From positions 1 to 64,000 of the forward strand of contig JACSRN010000084.1 in assembly GCA_014879735.1 (NCBI GenBank): DNA of 64,000 nt, written 5' to 3'. The stretch is from Paracoccaceae bacterium. Its GTDB lineage: Bacteria > Pseudomonadota > Alphaproteobacteria > Rhodobacterales > Rhodobacteraceae. Positions 45,356-53,274 of this stretch are shown piece by piece; the stretch's first letter is position 1, and each line of letters opens with the position of its first letter. A model generated the notes under the pieces. It was not told where the DNA came from. It did no database searches and was given only the letters and a program-made list of their open reading frames with translations. Position numbers and translations under genes: made by a program.

Positions 45356-46327
45356 TTAGCGACGGGCCAGCGCGCCGGAACCCACGGCCACGGCCAGAAT
45401 GATTAGCGCTCCGCGGGCAATGAGTTGTTGGCTGTAATCCAGGCCCATGAGAATAAGCCCGTTGTTGATGACACCGATCAGAAGCGCGCCGACCAGCGAG
45501 CCGATGACCGTTCCGCGCCCGCCGAATAAGCTGGTGCCGCCCAAGACGACAGCTGCGATGACTGATAGTTCGTCGCCCTCTCCCAGTTGGAATCGACCCG
45601 ATTGCAGCCGTCCGGCATAGAGCATTCCCGCAAAGGCCGCAGCGGTCGAGGACAGCACCATCACTTTGAACTTAATGTTGCGGGTGCGGATGCCACTGAA
45701 GCGGGCCGAGGTCTCGTTGCCGCCAGTGGCAAGCACCTTGCGACCAAAGGGCGTGGTGCGGAACACCAGGTGCCCGATTGCGCCAAGGAGCAGCACCCAC
45801 AGGATCAGGATCGGCACGGGACCGAGGCTGCCAGAGCCGAAGAAGTAGATGTAGGTCTCGTTCAGCACTGGCACTGGAGAGGTGCCGCTGACCCACATGC
45901 CGGTGCCCCGCGCAATGCCCAGCATGCCGAGGGTGACAAGGAAGGACGGGATCCCGGCATAAGCAGCCAAAACGCCGTTGATCGAGCCGACCACGATCCC
46001 GGTCGCCAGTCCCGCCGCCACGGCGGGCGCCAGCCCGTAGTGGGAGAGGGCGAGGCCGGTAGTGACCGACGACAATCCCGCCACGGCACCAATGGACAGG
46101 TCGATTTCGCCAGCCGACAGCACGAAGGTCATCGCGATGGCCATAATGGCGACGATGGACACCTGGCGGAACACGTTGATCAGGTTTTGGGGGCTCAGGA
46201 AGCCACGGTCCTGCAAGGTCAGCGCGAACACCGCAAAGATCGCGATGAAGGCAATGTAGACGAAATAGCTTTTCCAGTCGAAAGGCGGCTTTGACGTCTG
46301 GGGCGCGGGGTTAGTTGAGACGATCAT
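45356..46327 (-). CDS. Sugar ABC transporter permease (RbsC family)
   Basis: The 323-residue membrane protein has IMAIAMTFVLSAGEIDLSIGAVAGLSS, where GEIDLS replaces the usual GGIDLS. IPSFLVTLGMLGIARGTGM and LSVIAAVVLGGTSLFGGRGTVIGSLVGALLIGVINNGLILMGL also match ribose-type permeases. Its start overlaps the ATPase gene by 17 bp. It works with the ATPase at 46311 and binding protein at 47924. Confidence 0.92.
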   Translation of the reverse strand: MIVSTNPAPQTSKPPFDWKSYFVYIAFIAIFAVFALTLQDRGFLSPQNLINVFRQVSIVAIMAIAMTFVLSAGEIDLSIGAVAGLSSVTTGLALSHYGLAPAVAAGLATGIVVGSINGVLAAYAGIPSFLVTLGMLGIARGTGMWVSGTSPVPVLNETYIYFFGSGSLGPVPILILWVLLLGAIGHLVFRTTPFGRKVLATGGNETSARFSGIRTRNIKFKVMVLSSTAAAFAGMLYAGRLQSGRFQLGEGDELSVIAAVVLGGTSLFGGRGTVIGSLVGALLIGVINNGLILMGLDYSQQLIARGALIILAVAVGSGALARR

Positions 46328-47867
46328 TTGTGTTTGCTTTCTGTATTGCCACCTGAAGCACCTGTTCAGATTGCAGTAACTGGCCCGAGGTTGCCGCGCC
46401 GTCGTTGCGGTGAAGCTCGTCGCGAGTCATTTCGCGGACGATCCGCCCGTTCGACATAATCAGGATGCGGTCCGCCAGGGCCAGCAGCTCGGCTGGTTCG
46501 GACGAGATCACCACAACCGCCTTGCCGGTTTCGGCAAAGGACCGGACCAGATCGACGATCTCACCCTTTGATCCGATGTCGATGCCCGCTGTAGGTTCAT
46601 CCAGCAGGATCACCTCCGGGTTTGTTGCCAACCATTTCGCAATGACGATCTTTTGCTGGTTGCCGCCCGACAGGCTCCGCGCCGCGGCGTGGGGCGATCC
46701 GGTCTTTATGCGCAGCCGGGCAATCAAGTCGGCTGCGAGTTTACGCTCGCGACCAGTTGCCACAAAGCCGCCTGTTGTCAGAGCGTCAATCTGCGGAAGG
46801 CTGAGATTCTGGATGACACTGTGATCCACCACAAGTCCTTCGCGCTGCCGGCTTTCCGGGATCAGCACGATGCCAGCGGCAATGGCATCGCTGGGGGAAT
46901 TGATCTGAAGGGGCTTGCCATACAGGAAAATCTCACCGGCGCTGCGCCTGTCTACGCCAAAAAGGGAGCGGACCAGTTCGCTGCGACCGGCCCCCATCAA
47001 CCCGGCAATGCCGAGCACCTCGCCGGGGAATAGACGGAAGCTGCAATCGACGGGTCTTGCTCCGGCCGACACACCGCGCACCTCCAGCAGGGGGAGTACA
47101 TTGCGGTCGATCTGGCGGGTACGATAGGCGAAGTTGGTAACCTTCTTGCCGATCATTGCCTCGACGATGCCTTCCAGAGTGATGTCGGACAACGCTGCAG
47201 CGGCGACATTCCGGCCGTCGCGCAATATGGTCACGTCGTCGGCAATCTCGATGATCTCGTCCATCCGGTGTGAAACATATATTGCGGACAGCCCGCGCTT
47301 CTTGAGGTCGCGCAGGAAGCCGAAGAGGTGCGCCACTTCGGCGGTGGACAGCGCTGCCGTAGGCTCGTCCAGTATGAGGATGCGCGCGTCCTGAGACAGG
47401 GCCTTGGCGATCTCGACCATCTGGCGCTGGCCAGTAGCGAGACTGCCCACCGGGCTGTCGGGGTCGATCTCCATGCCCAGCGAGGCCAGGATGTCGCGCG
47501 CCCGACTGCGTTCCGCTTTCCGGTTGATAGTTCCGGTAAAGCGCAGCAGTTCTCGGTTCAGAAAGATATTCTCAGCCACGGTCAGAGTCGGCACAAGACT
47601 GAGCTCCTGAAATATCATGCCAAGCCCGGCTGCCCGTGACGCTTCTGGAGCGTGCTGGCCAAGAGCCGTTCCATGCACGCGAATTTCGCCACCGTCGGGG
47701 GAGATGACGCCTTGGAGGATCTTCAGCAAGGTGGACTTTCCGGCGCCGTTCTCACCCACCAGAGCGTGAATACTGCCCGGACGCACAGCCAGATCTACGC
47801 CCTTCAGCGCGGAAATCCCGCCAAAGCTTTTGTGGATGCCAGACATTTCGACGGCGAGGGGTGTCAT
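46311..47867 (-). CDS. Sugar ABC transporter ATP-binding protein (RbsA type)
   Basis: The 518-residue tandem ATPase has first-domain [28 protein letters not shown] and YVSHRMDEI. The second half has [30 protein letters not shown] and ILLDEPTAGIDIGSKGE. Full length for the family. A 56-bp spacer with a GC hairpin separates it from the upstream binding-protein gene. Confidence 0.92.
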   Translation of the reverse strand: MTPLAVEMSGIHKSFGGISALKGVDLAVRPGSIHALVGENGAGKSTLLKILQGVISPDGGEIRVHGTALGQHAPEASRAAGLGMIFQELSLVPTLTVAENIFLNRELLRFTGTINRKAERSRARDILASLGMEIDPDSPVGSLATGQRQMVEIAKALSQDARILILDEPTAALSTAEVAHLFGFLRDLKKRGLSAIYVSHRMDEIIEIADDVTILRDGRNVAAAALSDITLEGIVEAMIGKKVTNFAYRTRQIDRNVLPLLEVRGVSAGARPVDCSFRLFPGEVLGIAGLMGAGRSELVRSLFGVDRRSAGEIFLYGKPLQINSPSDAIAAGIVLIPESRQREGLVVDHSVIQNLSLPQIDALTTGGFVATGRERKLAADLIARLRIKTGSPHAAARSLSGGNQQKIVIAKWLATNPEVILLDEPTAGIDIGSKGEIVDLVRSFAETGKAVVVISSEPAELLALADRILIMSNGRIVREMTRDELHRNDGAATSGQLLQSEQVLQVAIQKANTNDRLN

Positions 47868-47892
47868 GAACTAATCCCGCAAGAGGGTGTCG

Positions 47893-47912
47893 GCCCGGGG
47901 GAGCGGCCGGGC
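47893..47912 (-). terminator. Stem-loop between binding-protein and ATPase genes
   Basis: GCCCGG (47893-47898) pairs with CCGGGC (47907-47912) in the short gap after the binding-protein stop. There is no U-run. It likely stabilises the binding-protein message or attenuates downstream transcription, an arrangement common in ABC operons. Confidence 0.45.
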
Positions 47913-47923
47913 TGACCAGGAGG

Positions 47924-49051
47924 TTACTGCATCAGAGACGCAATTTCCGCCGGGACGTCGGACCCGTTGGCGTCGGGCCAGGCTGCCATGAGGTTTTCAC
48001 GGGTAACGGCCAGTGCCGGAAGGACGACATAGGGCGGCGCCTCCTTGCCCAGCACGGCATAGCCCGCGAGGATACCTTCGGCATAGCCCGCGCCATAGGG
48101 CCGTTGCGACCCCGTGCCCTTGACATAGCCGCTCTTGGCCATGTCGATCGAAATGTTGAGGCCAAGGTCGCATGTGGTGACGGCCAGGTCTTCGGGTGTC
48201 CGTCCGCTGGCACGTGCCGCGGCGAGCACGCCTTCGGTCGGCACATCCCAGACGGCCCAGATGCCATTCAGGTCAGGGTTTGCCGTCAGCATGGCCGAGG
48301 CGATGCGCTCGGACTCGCCCGAGAAGTCCGGCCCGCCGACGCCCGATTCCTCGACAACGGCGATGTCCGGATAGGCCGCGATCGCTTCCTTGAAGCCGAT
48401 CGAGCGTTCAAGCGTAGCGAAGAGGTCCGAGGCGTGCGGGATCATCCCGATCTTGCCCTTGCCGTTCAGCGACTTGGCCATGATCAGCGCGGCAGCCTTT
48501 CCCATGCCGCGGTTGTCCGAAGAGACGAGACTGACATATTCCGACCCCGCCTTCATTCCGGCACCAGCCTGATCGAAGAACACGATCTTGATGCCGGCGG
48601 CGGCCGCACGCTTGTAGGCGTCGGCAGTCGCGGTCTGCTCGGCCGGAACCGAAATGATCACATCGGGGGAAAGCGCCATAACGCTTTCAATGTCCGAAAC
48701 CTGCTGCTCAGCCCGGTAGCCTGCATCTGTCACCGCGACGATCTCGATGCCAAGCATGTCAAGCGCAGCCTTCTGGCCGGCCATTTGCGACTTTGCCCAG
48801 TCAGATGCCGTGTAGTGCATGACGATGGCGGCCTTGGCACCCTTGGCCTTGATCTGGGCGATCTCTTCATCCGTCAGGATGAGAGCGCTGGCCAGCACCG
48901 GCGGCTCCCCGTTGGGGCCGGGCGCAGGATTCGCCTCAATGTCGGCGAGTGCGGCCAAAATGTCGAGGTCCTGTGCAAAACCTGGGATGCCGGTCAGCAT
49001 GAGCCCGGTCGCAGCAGTCAGGCACAGCGCCTGCCGTCTTGTAAGAATCAT
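47924..49051 (-). CDS. Sugar ABC transporter substrate-binding protein (ribose/xylitol-like)
   Basis: The 375-residue periplasmic protein has a signal peptide (MILTRRQALCLTAATGLMLTGIPGFAQ). A spacer rich in Pro and Gly precedes the Peripla_BP_4 domain, which shows AIVMHYTASDWAKSQMAGQKAALDMLGIEIVAVTDAGYRAEQQVSDIESVMALSPDVIISVPAEQTATADAYKRAAAAGIKIVF. It is longer than the two other ribose-type binding proteins in this window because of the spacer. A strong GGGGAGGAG ribosome site precedes ATG at 49051. It is the first gene of the twelve-gene leftward operon. Confidence 0.88.
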   Translation of the reverse strand: MILTRRQALCLTAATGLMLTGIPGFAQDLDILAALADIEANPAPGPNGEPPVLASALILTDEEIAQIKAKGAKAAIVMHYTASDWAKSQMAGQKAALDMLGIEIVAVTDAGYRAEQQVSDIESVMALSPDVIISVPAEQTATADAYKRAAAAGIKIVFFDQAGAGMKAGSEYVSLVSSDNRGMGKAAALIMAKSLNGKGKIGMIPHASDLFATLERSIGFKEAIAAYPDIAVVEESGVGGPDFSGESERIASAMLTANPDLNGIWAVWDVPTEGVLAAARASGRTPEDLAVTTCDLGLNISIDMAKSGYVKGTGSQRPYGAGYAEGILAGYAVLGKEAPPYVVLPALAVTRENLMAAWPDANGSDVPAEIASLMQ

Positions 49052-49401
49052 ATCATCTCCTCCCCATCACGCATTCAGTATCGTATACATTACGGAATAT
49101 GTTGAGCTAGTCAACGACTTTCCGTTGGGTTGGCACGATGAAATTACGTAGGGGTGGTCGGACTGACCGTCTTGACAAGGCTCGACTCGCAAAAGCGTTG
49201 GCGGACGGTTTCACGTTTATGAAATGGGCCTGGCTAGACTATGGTTTGGACCTTGAGCGCAGGCCGTTCTTGTCCGCCACCGTCGCCAGCCCCAGGGGAA
49301 GGGCCATAACGACCCGGGCGGCCTCTTCGATCATGGCGTTGGACGGAATCGTCGGTCGACCGTCGCTGGGCACGCCGTCGCCGAGCGGGGACATCACCGC
49401 G
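49052..49401. promoter_or_regulatory. Promoter region of the 37-49 kb operon with a GTATAC-centred site
   Basis: Upstream of the binding-protein gene lies TCGTATACATTACG at 49081-49094, with CGTA/TACG arms, a plausible FCD-type GntR operator for the regulator at 42880. Further right the DNA has no convincing full gene up to the oxidoreductase fragment at 49402. Confidence 0.45.
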
Positions 49402-49602
49402 TCGACGTGGATGATCTGCGACGATGCGGGCGACCATGCTGGGATGCAGGCCGCCGAAGTCATTGTCGCCAGTGGCGCGAAGCTAGAGATCATGTCCCGC
49501 GACCGCTCCGCTGTGCCCGAGGTCATGGCGATGAACCTGGTGCCCTACATGCGCGCGCTGCAGAAGCGGGATGTGAAGTTTACCGTCATCTACCTGCTCT
49601 AG
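49402..49602 (+). pseudogene. Fragment of an FMN/FAD 'dienoyl-CoA reductase-like' oxidoreductase
   Basis: About 65 codons read ICDDAGDHAGMQAAEVIVASGAKLEIMSRDRSAVPEVMAMNLVPYMRALQKRDVKFTVIYLL. This resembles the C-terminal Rossmann part of Old Yellow Enzyme fusions (FadH, trimethylamine dehydrogenase, N-methylproline demethylase type), where D-D-x-G-D-H and P-E-V-x-x-x-N are conserved. No flavin barrel precedes it and the frame soon ends, so it is a relic. Confidence 0.55.
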
Positions 49603-49691
49603 TCGGTGCGGAAGCCTGCTTGCATAGGCAGGCGCATCGACGAGGATCAGAATATCGTGGGGCATCTCGTCCGGCCGTTGCTCTGCGAAGA

Positions 49692-49721
49692 AAATTGCCC
49701 GCCACGAGGGACGTGGCGGGC
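49692..49721 (-). terminator. Rho-independent terminator of the leftward TTT/CoA operon
   Basis: GCCCGCCACG (49697-49706) and CGTGGCGGGC (49712-49721) form a perfect 10-bp stem. On the minus strand it is followed by AATTTTCTT. It lies 23 bp after the TctC stop and ends that operon. Confidence 0.85.
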
Positions 49722-49744
49722 CTTCGTTGGTCAGCAACTTCTGA

Positions 49745-50695
49745 TCAGTTGGTCGCCCAAGGTGAGGCATCCCAGATCGCCTGATAGGATGTCCGCGCAT
49801 CTTCAAGCGAGACCACCCATTCCGGACCGTCCTTATACGCCGCGTTCATATTGAGCGTCTTGAGCTGCTCCTGGAACTCCGGTGTCTCCAGCGCAGCTTT
49901 CACCGCAGCCGAGAAACGTGCCCGGATTTCTTCGGGAACGTTGGCATTCGTGGCAAAGCCACGCTCTGACATCATCACAACATCATAGCCCAACTCCCGA
50001 CCGGTAGGGGTGTCGGGGATGAGGTTGCTCCGCTCTTCGCCCAGCGTCGCCAGCGGACGGAGCGAGGGTTCGCGAGCATAGACGTTGGCGCTGGTCGCGG
50101 CGGTTTGAACGTGCTGCCCGAGAAGTGCGGTCAGCGCGTCGCCTCCGCCCGAGAACGGCACATACTTGACCTCGATGCCTTCGTCCTTTGAGAGCAGCAT
50201 TGCGGCCAGATGATCGTCGGTCCCCACGCCGGAACCAGCGTAAGTGACCGTCCCCGGAGCCGCCTTCGCCGCTGTCACGAAGTCCTCGAAGGTTGCGAAC
50301 GGTGAATCCTTGTGGACGCCGACTACGACTGGCTCATAAGCAAGCCGGGCAACCGGAGCGATGAGCGCCGGGTCGAACGTCACTTCTCGCGAAATCTGGA
50401 TAGCGAGATAGCTCGGCACGCTGATGTTCGAGAACGTATAACCATCAGGTTCGGCCTGCGCGACGGTGGTATAGGCGATCTCGCCCCCCGCGCCGGGCTT
50501 GTTTGAGACGATGATCGTCGCACCCAGCTCCTTCTCGAGGAACGGCTGGATGGCACGGATGAATGTATCCTGCGCACCACCGGCCGAAAAGCCCACGATG
50601 ATTTCGATCGGTTTGTCGTTTGGCCATTCCGCAAGGGCCGGGGCCGCAGCGAGCCCCGAAATCGCAAGCCCGGCGGCAAGCATGAGTCTGTTCAT
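49745..50695 (-). CDS. tctC: Tripartite tricarboxylate transporter substrate-binding protein (TctC/Bug family)
   Basis: The 316-residue protein has a signal peptide (MNRLMLAAGLAISGLAAAPALA) and the Bug fold: WPNDKPIEIIVGFSAGGAQDTFIRAIQPFLEKELGATIIVSNKPGAGGEIAYTTVAQAEPDGYTF, VVGVHKDSPFATFEDFV and SGVGTDDHLAAMLL. It captures a carboxylate in the periplasm for TctA and TctB, which are encoded 10 kb away on the other strand. ATG at 50695 is chosen for the signal peptide; earlier codons are implausible. A GTTGACAAT motif at 50750 marks its own promoter. Confidence 0.9.
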   Translation of the reverse strand: MNRLMLAAGLAISGLAAAPALAEWPNDKPIEIIVGFSAGGAQDTFIRAIQPFLEKELGATIIVSNKPGAGGEIAYTTVAQAEPDGYTFSNISVPSYLAIQISREVTFDPALIAPVARLAYEPVVVGVHKDSPFATFEDFVTAAKAAPGTVTYAGSGVGTDDHLAAMLLSKDEGIEVKYVPFSGGGDALTALLGQHVQTAATSANVYAREPSLRPLATLGEERSNLIPDTPTGRELGYDVVMMSERGFATNANVPEEIRARFSAAVKAALETPEFQEQLKTLNMNAAYKDGPEWVVSLEDARTSYQAIWDASPWATN

Positions 50696-50749
50696 TGTTA
50701 TCCTCCCATACGCTTTTCGGCGTTCGTCAGTCGTACAATGATCAACTAG

Positions 50750-50758
50750 ATTGTCAAC
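50750..50758 (-). promoter_or_regulatory. GTTGACAAT motif upstream of tctC
   Basis: On the minus strand GTTGACAAT begins 63 bp before the tctC ATG, in an AT-rich stretch. The same motif occurs at 54581-54589 and, as GTTGACAAA, at 60588-60596. It may be a shared operator or a -35 element with a common context. Confidence 0.5.
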
Positions 50759-50781
50759 AAAAAGATTATCATAATAGGTAC

Positions 50782-51819
50782 TCATGTTTTGGAAAGCCAG
50801 CGAGACAGAATGGCGAGAACGCCAATCGCGAGAAAGATTCGCGCGACCTGGTGTAATACGACAAACGGCACCTCGACATGCAGCGCCAGCGCGACAAGGC
50901 TCATCTCCGACATACCTGCTGGGGCATAGGCCAGAAGTAACGCTGCGAAGGAAAATCCTGTAAGTCGCTCGAGGCCCATGGCGAAGCAGATCGATATTGT
51001 GGCCAGTAAGAGGCTCGATCCGAAGGCCACGGCGATCGTCCGCAGCAGGTCGCGTCCAGTAATGCCCTGAAAGCGGCACCCAATCGCGCTCCCTATCACG
51101 ATCTGGGCGCAGGATACCGCACCCGAAGGGATCACAAAATCAGTCAGATTGGCCATGTGCATAGCGGCGCTGACCATCATCGGGCCAAGAAGGTTCCGTG
51201 CCGGCATCCTCACCAGCGTGCCGAACCAGACGCCGCCAACGGCGGCAGCGATGAACCACGCGAAATCCTGGGGCGACATAGAATCCCAACCCCGGAACAT
51301 GGCCGCGCGGGCCCCCCCGATCTCCACCGTCGAAAGAAACGAGAGAAGCAAAGGAAATGTAAGGACGATCATGAAGATGCGGGTCGCGTGGACCAGCGCC
51401 ACCCGACGTTCGTCGGCTCCGCGTTCCTCGCTCATCAGGACGATGTCAGTGATGCCGCCGGGCATTGCGGCAAACAGAGCCGTCATTGGGGGAAAGCCCG
51501 CAGCTCGGCGCAGGTATACATAGCAGCAAGAGGCTGAGACGAGCAGGAAGACAAACAGCCCCAGCAGCGAGGCCCACAGATCCGCAAGATCGCCGATCAT
51601 GGCAGTTGTAAAAGTTGTGCCCAGCATCGCTCCGACGACAGATGACATGAAAGGCCGGAGACGTCCTGGGATAGCAGCTGGCAGTCCTGCCATCGAGGCG
51701 ATCATGCAGGCTGTCATCGACCCAAGCATCCACGGGAGCGGCAGATGGAGGATGCGGAAGACCGCACCGCCCAAGGTTCCCACCGCCAGGGCCACGGCAA
51801 GCCTCGCGTACCAGCTCAT
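50782..51819 (-). CDS. AbrB-family membrane protein
   Basis: The 345-residue protein has about ten transmembrane helices in two similar halves. Each half has a matching motif (LHLPLPWMLGSMTACMI and MPARNLLGPMMVSAAMHM; AMPGGITDIVLMSEERGADERRVALVHATRIF and APAGMSEMSLVALALHVEVPFVVLHQVARIF). It is a paralogue of the protein at 23813. ATG at 51819 follows GGAGAAGG. It sits between tctC and hot-dog dehydratase genes, so it is probably linked to handling the imported carboxylate. Its function is unproven. Confidence 0.8.
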   Translation of the reverse strand: MSWYARLAVALAVGTLGGAVFRILHLPLPWMLGSMTACMIASMAGLPAAIPGRLRPFMSSVVGAMLGTTFTTAMIGDLADLWASLLGLFVFLLVSASCCYVYLRRAAGFPPMTALFAAMPGGITDIVLMSEERGADERRVALVHATRIFMIVLTFPLLLSFLSTVEIGGARAAMFRGWDSMSPQDFAWFIAAAVGGVWFGTLVRMPARNLLGPMMVSAAMHMANLTDFVIPSGAVSCAQIVIGSAIGCRFQGITGRDLLRTIAVAFGSSLLLATISICFAMGLERLTGFSFAALLLAYAPAGMSEMSLVALALHVEVPFVVLHQVARIFLAIGVLAILSRWLSKT

Positions 51820-51906
51820 CTCAACGCCTTCTCCGCGCGGCATACCGAGTTTCTTTTCGCGGCCGTGGGGCGACGACTGCTGCCTAGCCCTACGACTGAG
51901 TCGACG

Positions 51907-52188
51907 TCAGGATTTCGCGATAGCCCAGATTTCCCCTGCGCGGGCGACATGCCGGATTTCGGCCACCTCTCGCGCGGCGAACCCGACGGACCTCATCCAG
52001 CCGTCGAACTCCGCCCGGTCTGTGCCGTGGCATTCCACCACGACTCCACCATCCTTGAGTACCGTCACATTGGTGATCGTCGTCCGGTTGCTGACACGCC
52101 AACTCCCGGTATCGCGCAGTGCCGTGTCAAAGATGGCAACGTCTGCCCACTCATCCTGTGATCCGAAAGCAAGCCAGCGGGGCATCAA
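51907..52188 (-). CDS. Hypothetical 93-residue protein
   Basis: The protein (MMPRWLAFGSQDEWADVAIFDTALRDTGSWRVSNRTTITNVTVLKDGGVVVECHGTDRAEFDGWMRSVGFAAREVAEIRHVARAGEIWAIAKS) has no signal peptide or membrane helix. Its ATG overlaps the MaoC stop by 4 bp, which supports it as a real gene. The mix of short strands and one helix looks like a small alpha/beta domain. I do not recognise the family. Position between acyl-CoA hydratase and AbrB genes suggests an accessory role in the same pathway. Confidence 0.6.
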   Translation of the reverse strand: MMPRWLAFGSQDEWADVAIFDTALRDTGSWRVSNRTTITNVTVLKDGGVVVECHGTDRAEFDGWMRSVGFAAREVAEIRHVARAGEIWAIAKS

Positions 52189-52712
52189 TCAGTCTCCTCG
52201 ACCTGCATGTCGGCGGTGGGTTCGAACGGGTAGGGTACAGAGCGGCCGCCGCGGATTGGCAGCACGATCGTCGCGGTGCCGGGGCAGCTTTCCGGCCCAT
52301 AGTGGAGGCGCATCCCTACATCCAGTGAGACGAGACCCAGGCCGTCGACCTCTCGCTTCCCCGTTACCCTGGCCCAGACCGTGACGGTATCGCCCGGCAC
52401 GATCATGGCACGGTGCTGGAAGCCGACCTTCCACGCCCATCCGTCAGGCAGGCACAGATCCTTGAGGTAGCGCGGCAGGATGCTCTGTTTCCACGAGCCT
52501 TGCGCCAGAATGTTCGGCAGGCCCTCGTGATAGATTGCGAAGCTCTGGTCGTAGTGGATGCGGTGCCAGTTCTCGATGGCCGCACTCCAGCGGAAGAGGT
52601 GAGAGGGGGTCAGCGGCCCAATGACCAATGCCGGCAGGTCGTCGCCCACGGCCAGATCATCGAAGTAGAGCTGCGGCTTGTCGCGTAGTTCGGAATCGGA
52701 GGTCACCTGCAT
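52185..52712 (-). CDS. MaoC-like hot-dog dehydratase
   Basis: The 175-residue protein is a single hot-dog domain: LTPSHLFRWSAAIENWHRIHYDQSFAI holds the Asn/His/Asp cluster of R-specific enoyl-CoA hydratases, then NILAQGSWKQSILPRYLKDL and GDTVTVWARVTGKREVDGLGLVSLDV. It probably hydrates an enoyl-CoA or dehydrates a 3-hydroxyacyl-CoA, possibly as a heterodimer with the protein encoded at 52717, only 4 bp upstream. This two-gene split resembles mesaconyl- and 3-methylfumaryl-type hydratases. Confidence 0.8.
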   Translation of the reverse strand: MQVTSDSELRDKPQLYFDDLAVGDDLPALVIGPLTPSHLFRWSAAIENWHRIHYDQSFAIYHEGLPNILAQGSWKQSILPRYLKDLCLPDGWAWKVGFQHRAMIVPGDTVTVWARVTGKREVDGLGLVSLDVGMRLHYGPESCPGTATIVLPIRGGRSVPYPFEPTADMQVEETD

Positions 52713-52716
52713 CTCC

Positions 52717-53274
52717 TCAGCGGCGGATCTGAGAGGCGCGCAGGATGCAAAGCACCGCGCCGTCCTGATCGGTGTATGTGGTCTCGGTGGTGATGATGAT
52801 CATGGGTGCACCATCGTCCGTCACCCGCTCGCGGATGCTGGCGTAGCGCCCCTGCGAGAAGATGCGGTCGCCGATCTTGGGATAGCTGCGAACCTCTATC
52901 TCGTTTCCCGCGTTCAAAACACGCTTCAGTGTGGTGCGAATGGGCGGCAAGCCACCCTTGGACTCGGCCCGCGCCACGCCGCCGATCCCGTCGGAATTGG
53001 GGTTGGCGGCATAGGCTGCGGTGATCGTATCCTCGGATCCCGGAGGAGAGCGGCGGCCCAGATAGGCGACATATATCGGCGGCGTCACCAGACCGCCGAA
53101 ACGGGTGGACTTGGCGAAATCCTCATCCCAGTATCGGGCGTCACGGTCCATGATCGCCTGTGTGAAGGTGCGCAGGCCTTCGCGTTCGATCCCCCAGGGG
53201 AAGGTCACCTCGATCCGTTCCCCGGCAAAACCGACAAGGGCGCGGATGTCATCGGTCAGAATGCTGTCGCTCAT
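52717..53274 (-). CDS. FAS1-like dehydratase-domain protein (MaoC N-terminal type)
   Basis: The 185-residue protein has DRDARYWDEDFAKSTRFGGLVTPPIYVAYLGRR, typical of the N-terminal half of FAS1-type dehydratases, and LKRVLNAGNEIEVRSYPKIGDRIFSQGRYASIRERVTDDGAPMIIITTETTYTDQDG. Such proteins often pair with a second hot-dog subunit. ATG at 53274 overlaps the lyase stop by 4 bp. With the MaoC protein at 52185 it likely forms one hydratase acting on a branched or dicarboxylic enoyl-CoA. Confidence 0.8.
   Translation of the reverse strand: MSDSILTDDIRALVGFAGERIEVTFPWGIEREGLRTFTQAIMDRDARYWDEDFAKSTRFGGLVTPPIYVAYLGRRSPPGSEDTITAAYAANPNSDGIGGVARAESKGGLPPIRTTLKRVLNAGNEIEVRSYPKIGDRIFSQGRYASIRERVTDDGAPMIIITTETTYTDQDGAVLCILRASQIRR

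Noticed and set aside
49239-49526. 95-codon minus-strand frame ending MALPLGLATVADKNGL
   Set aside because: No family recognised, no ribosome site, and it overlaps the oxidoreductase relic on the other strand.
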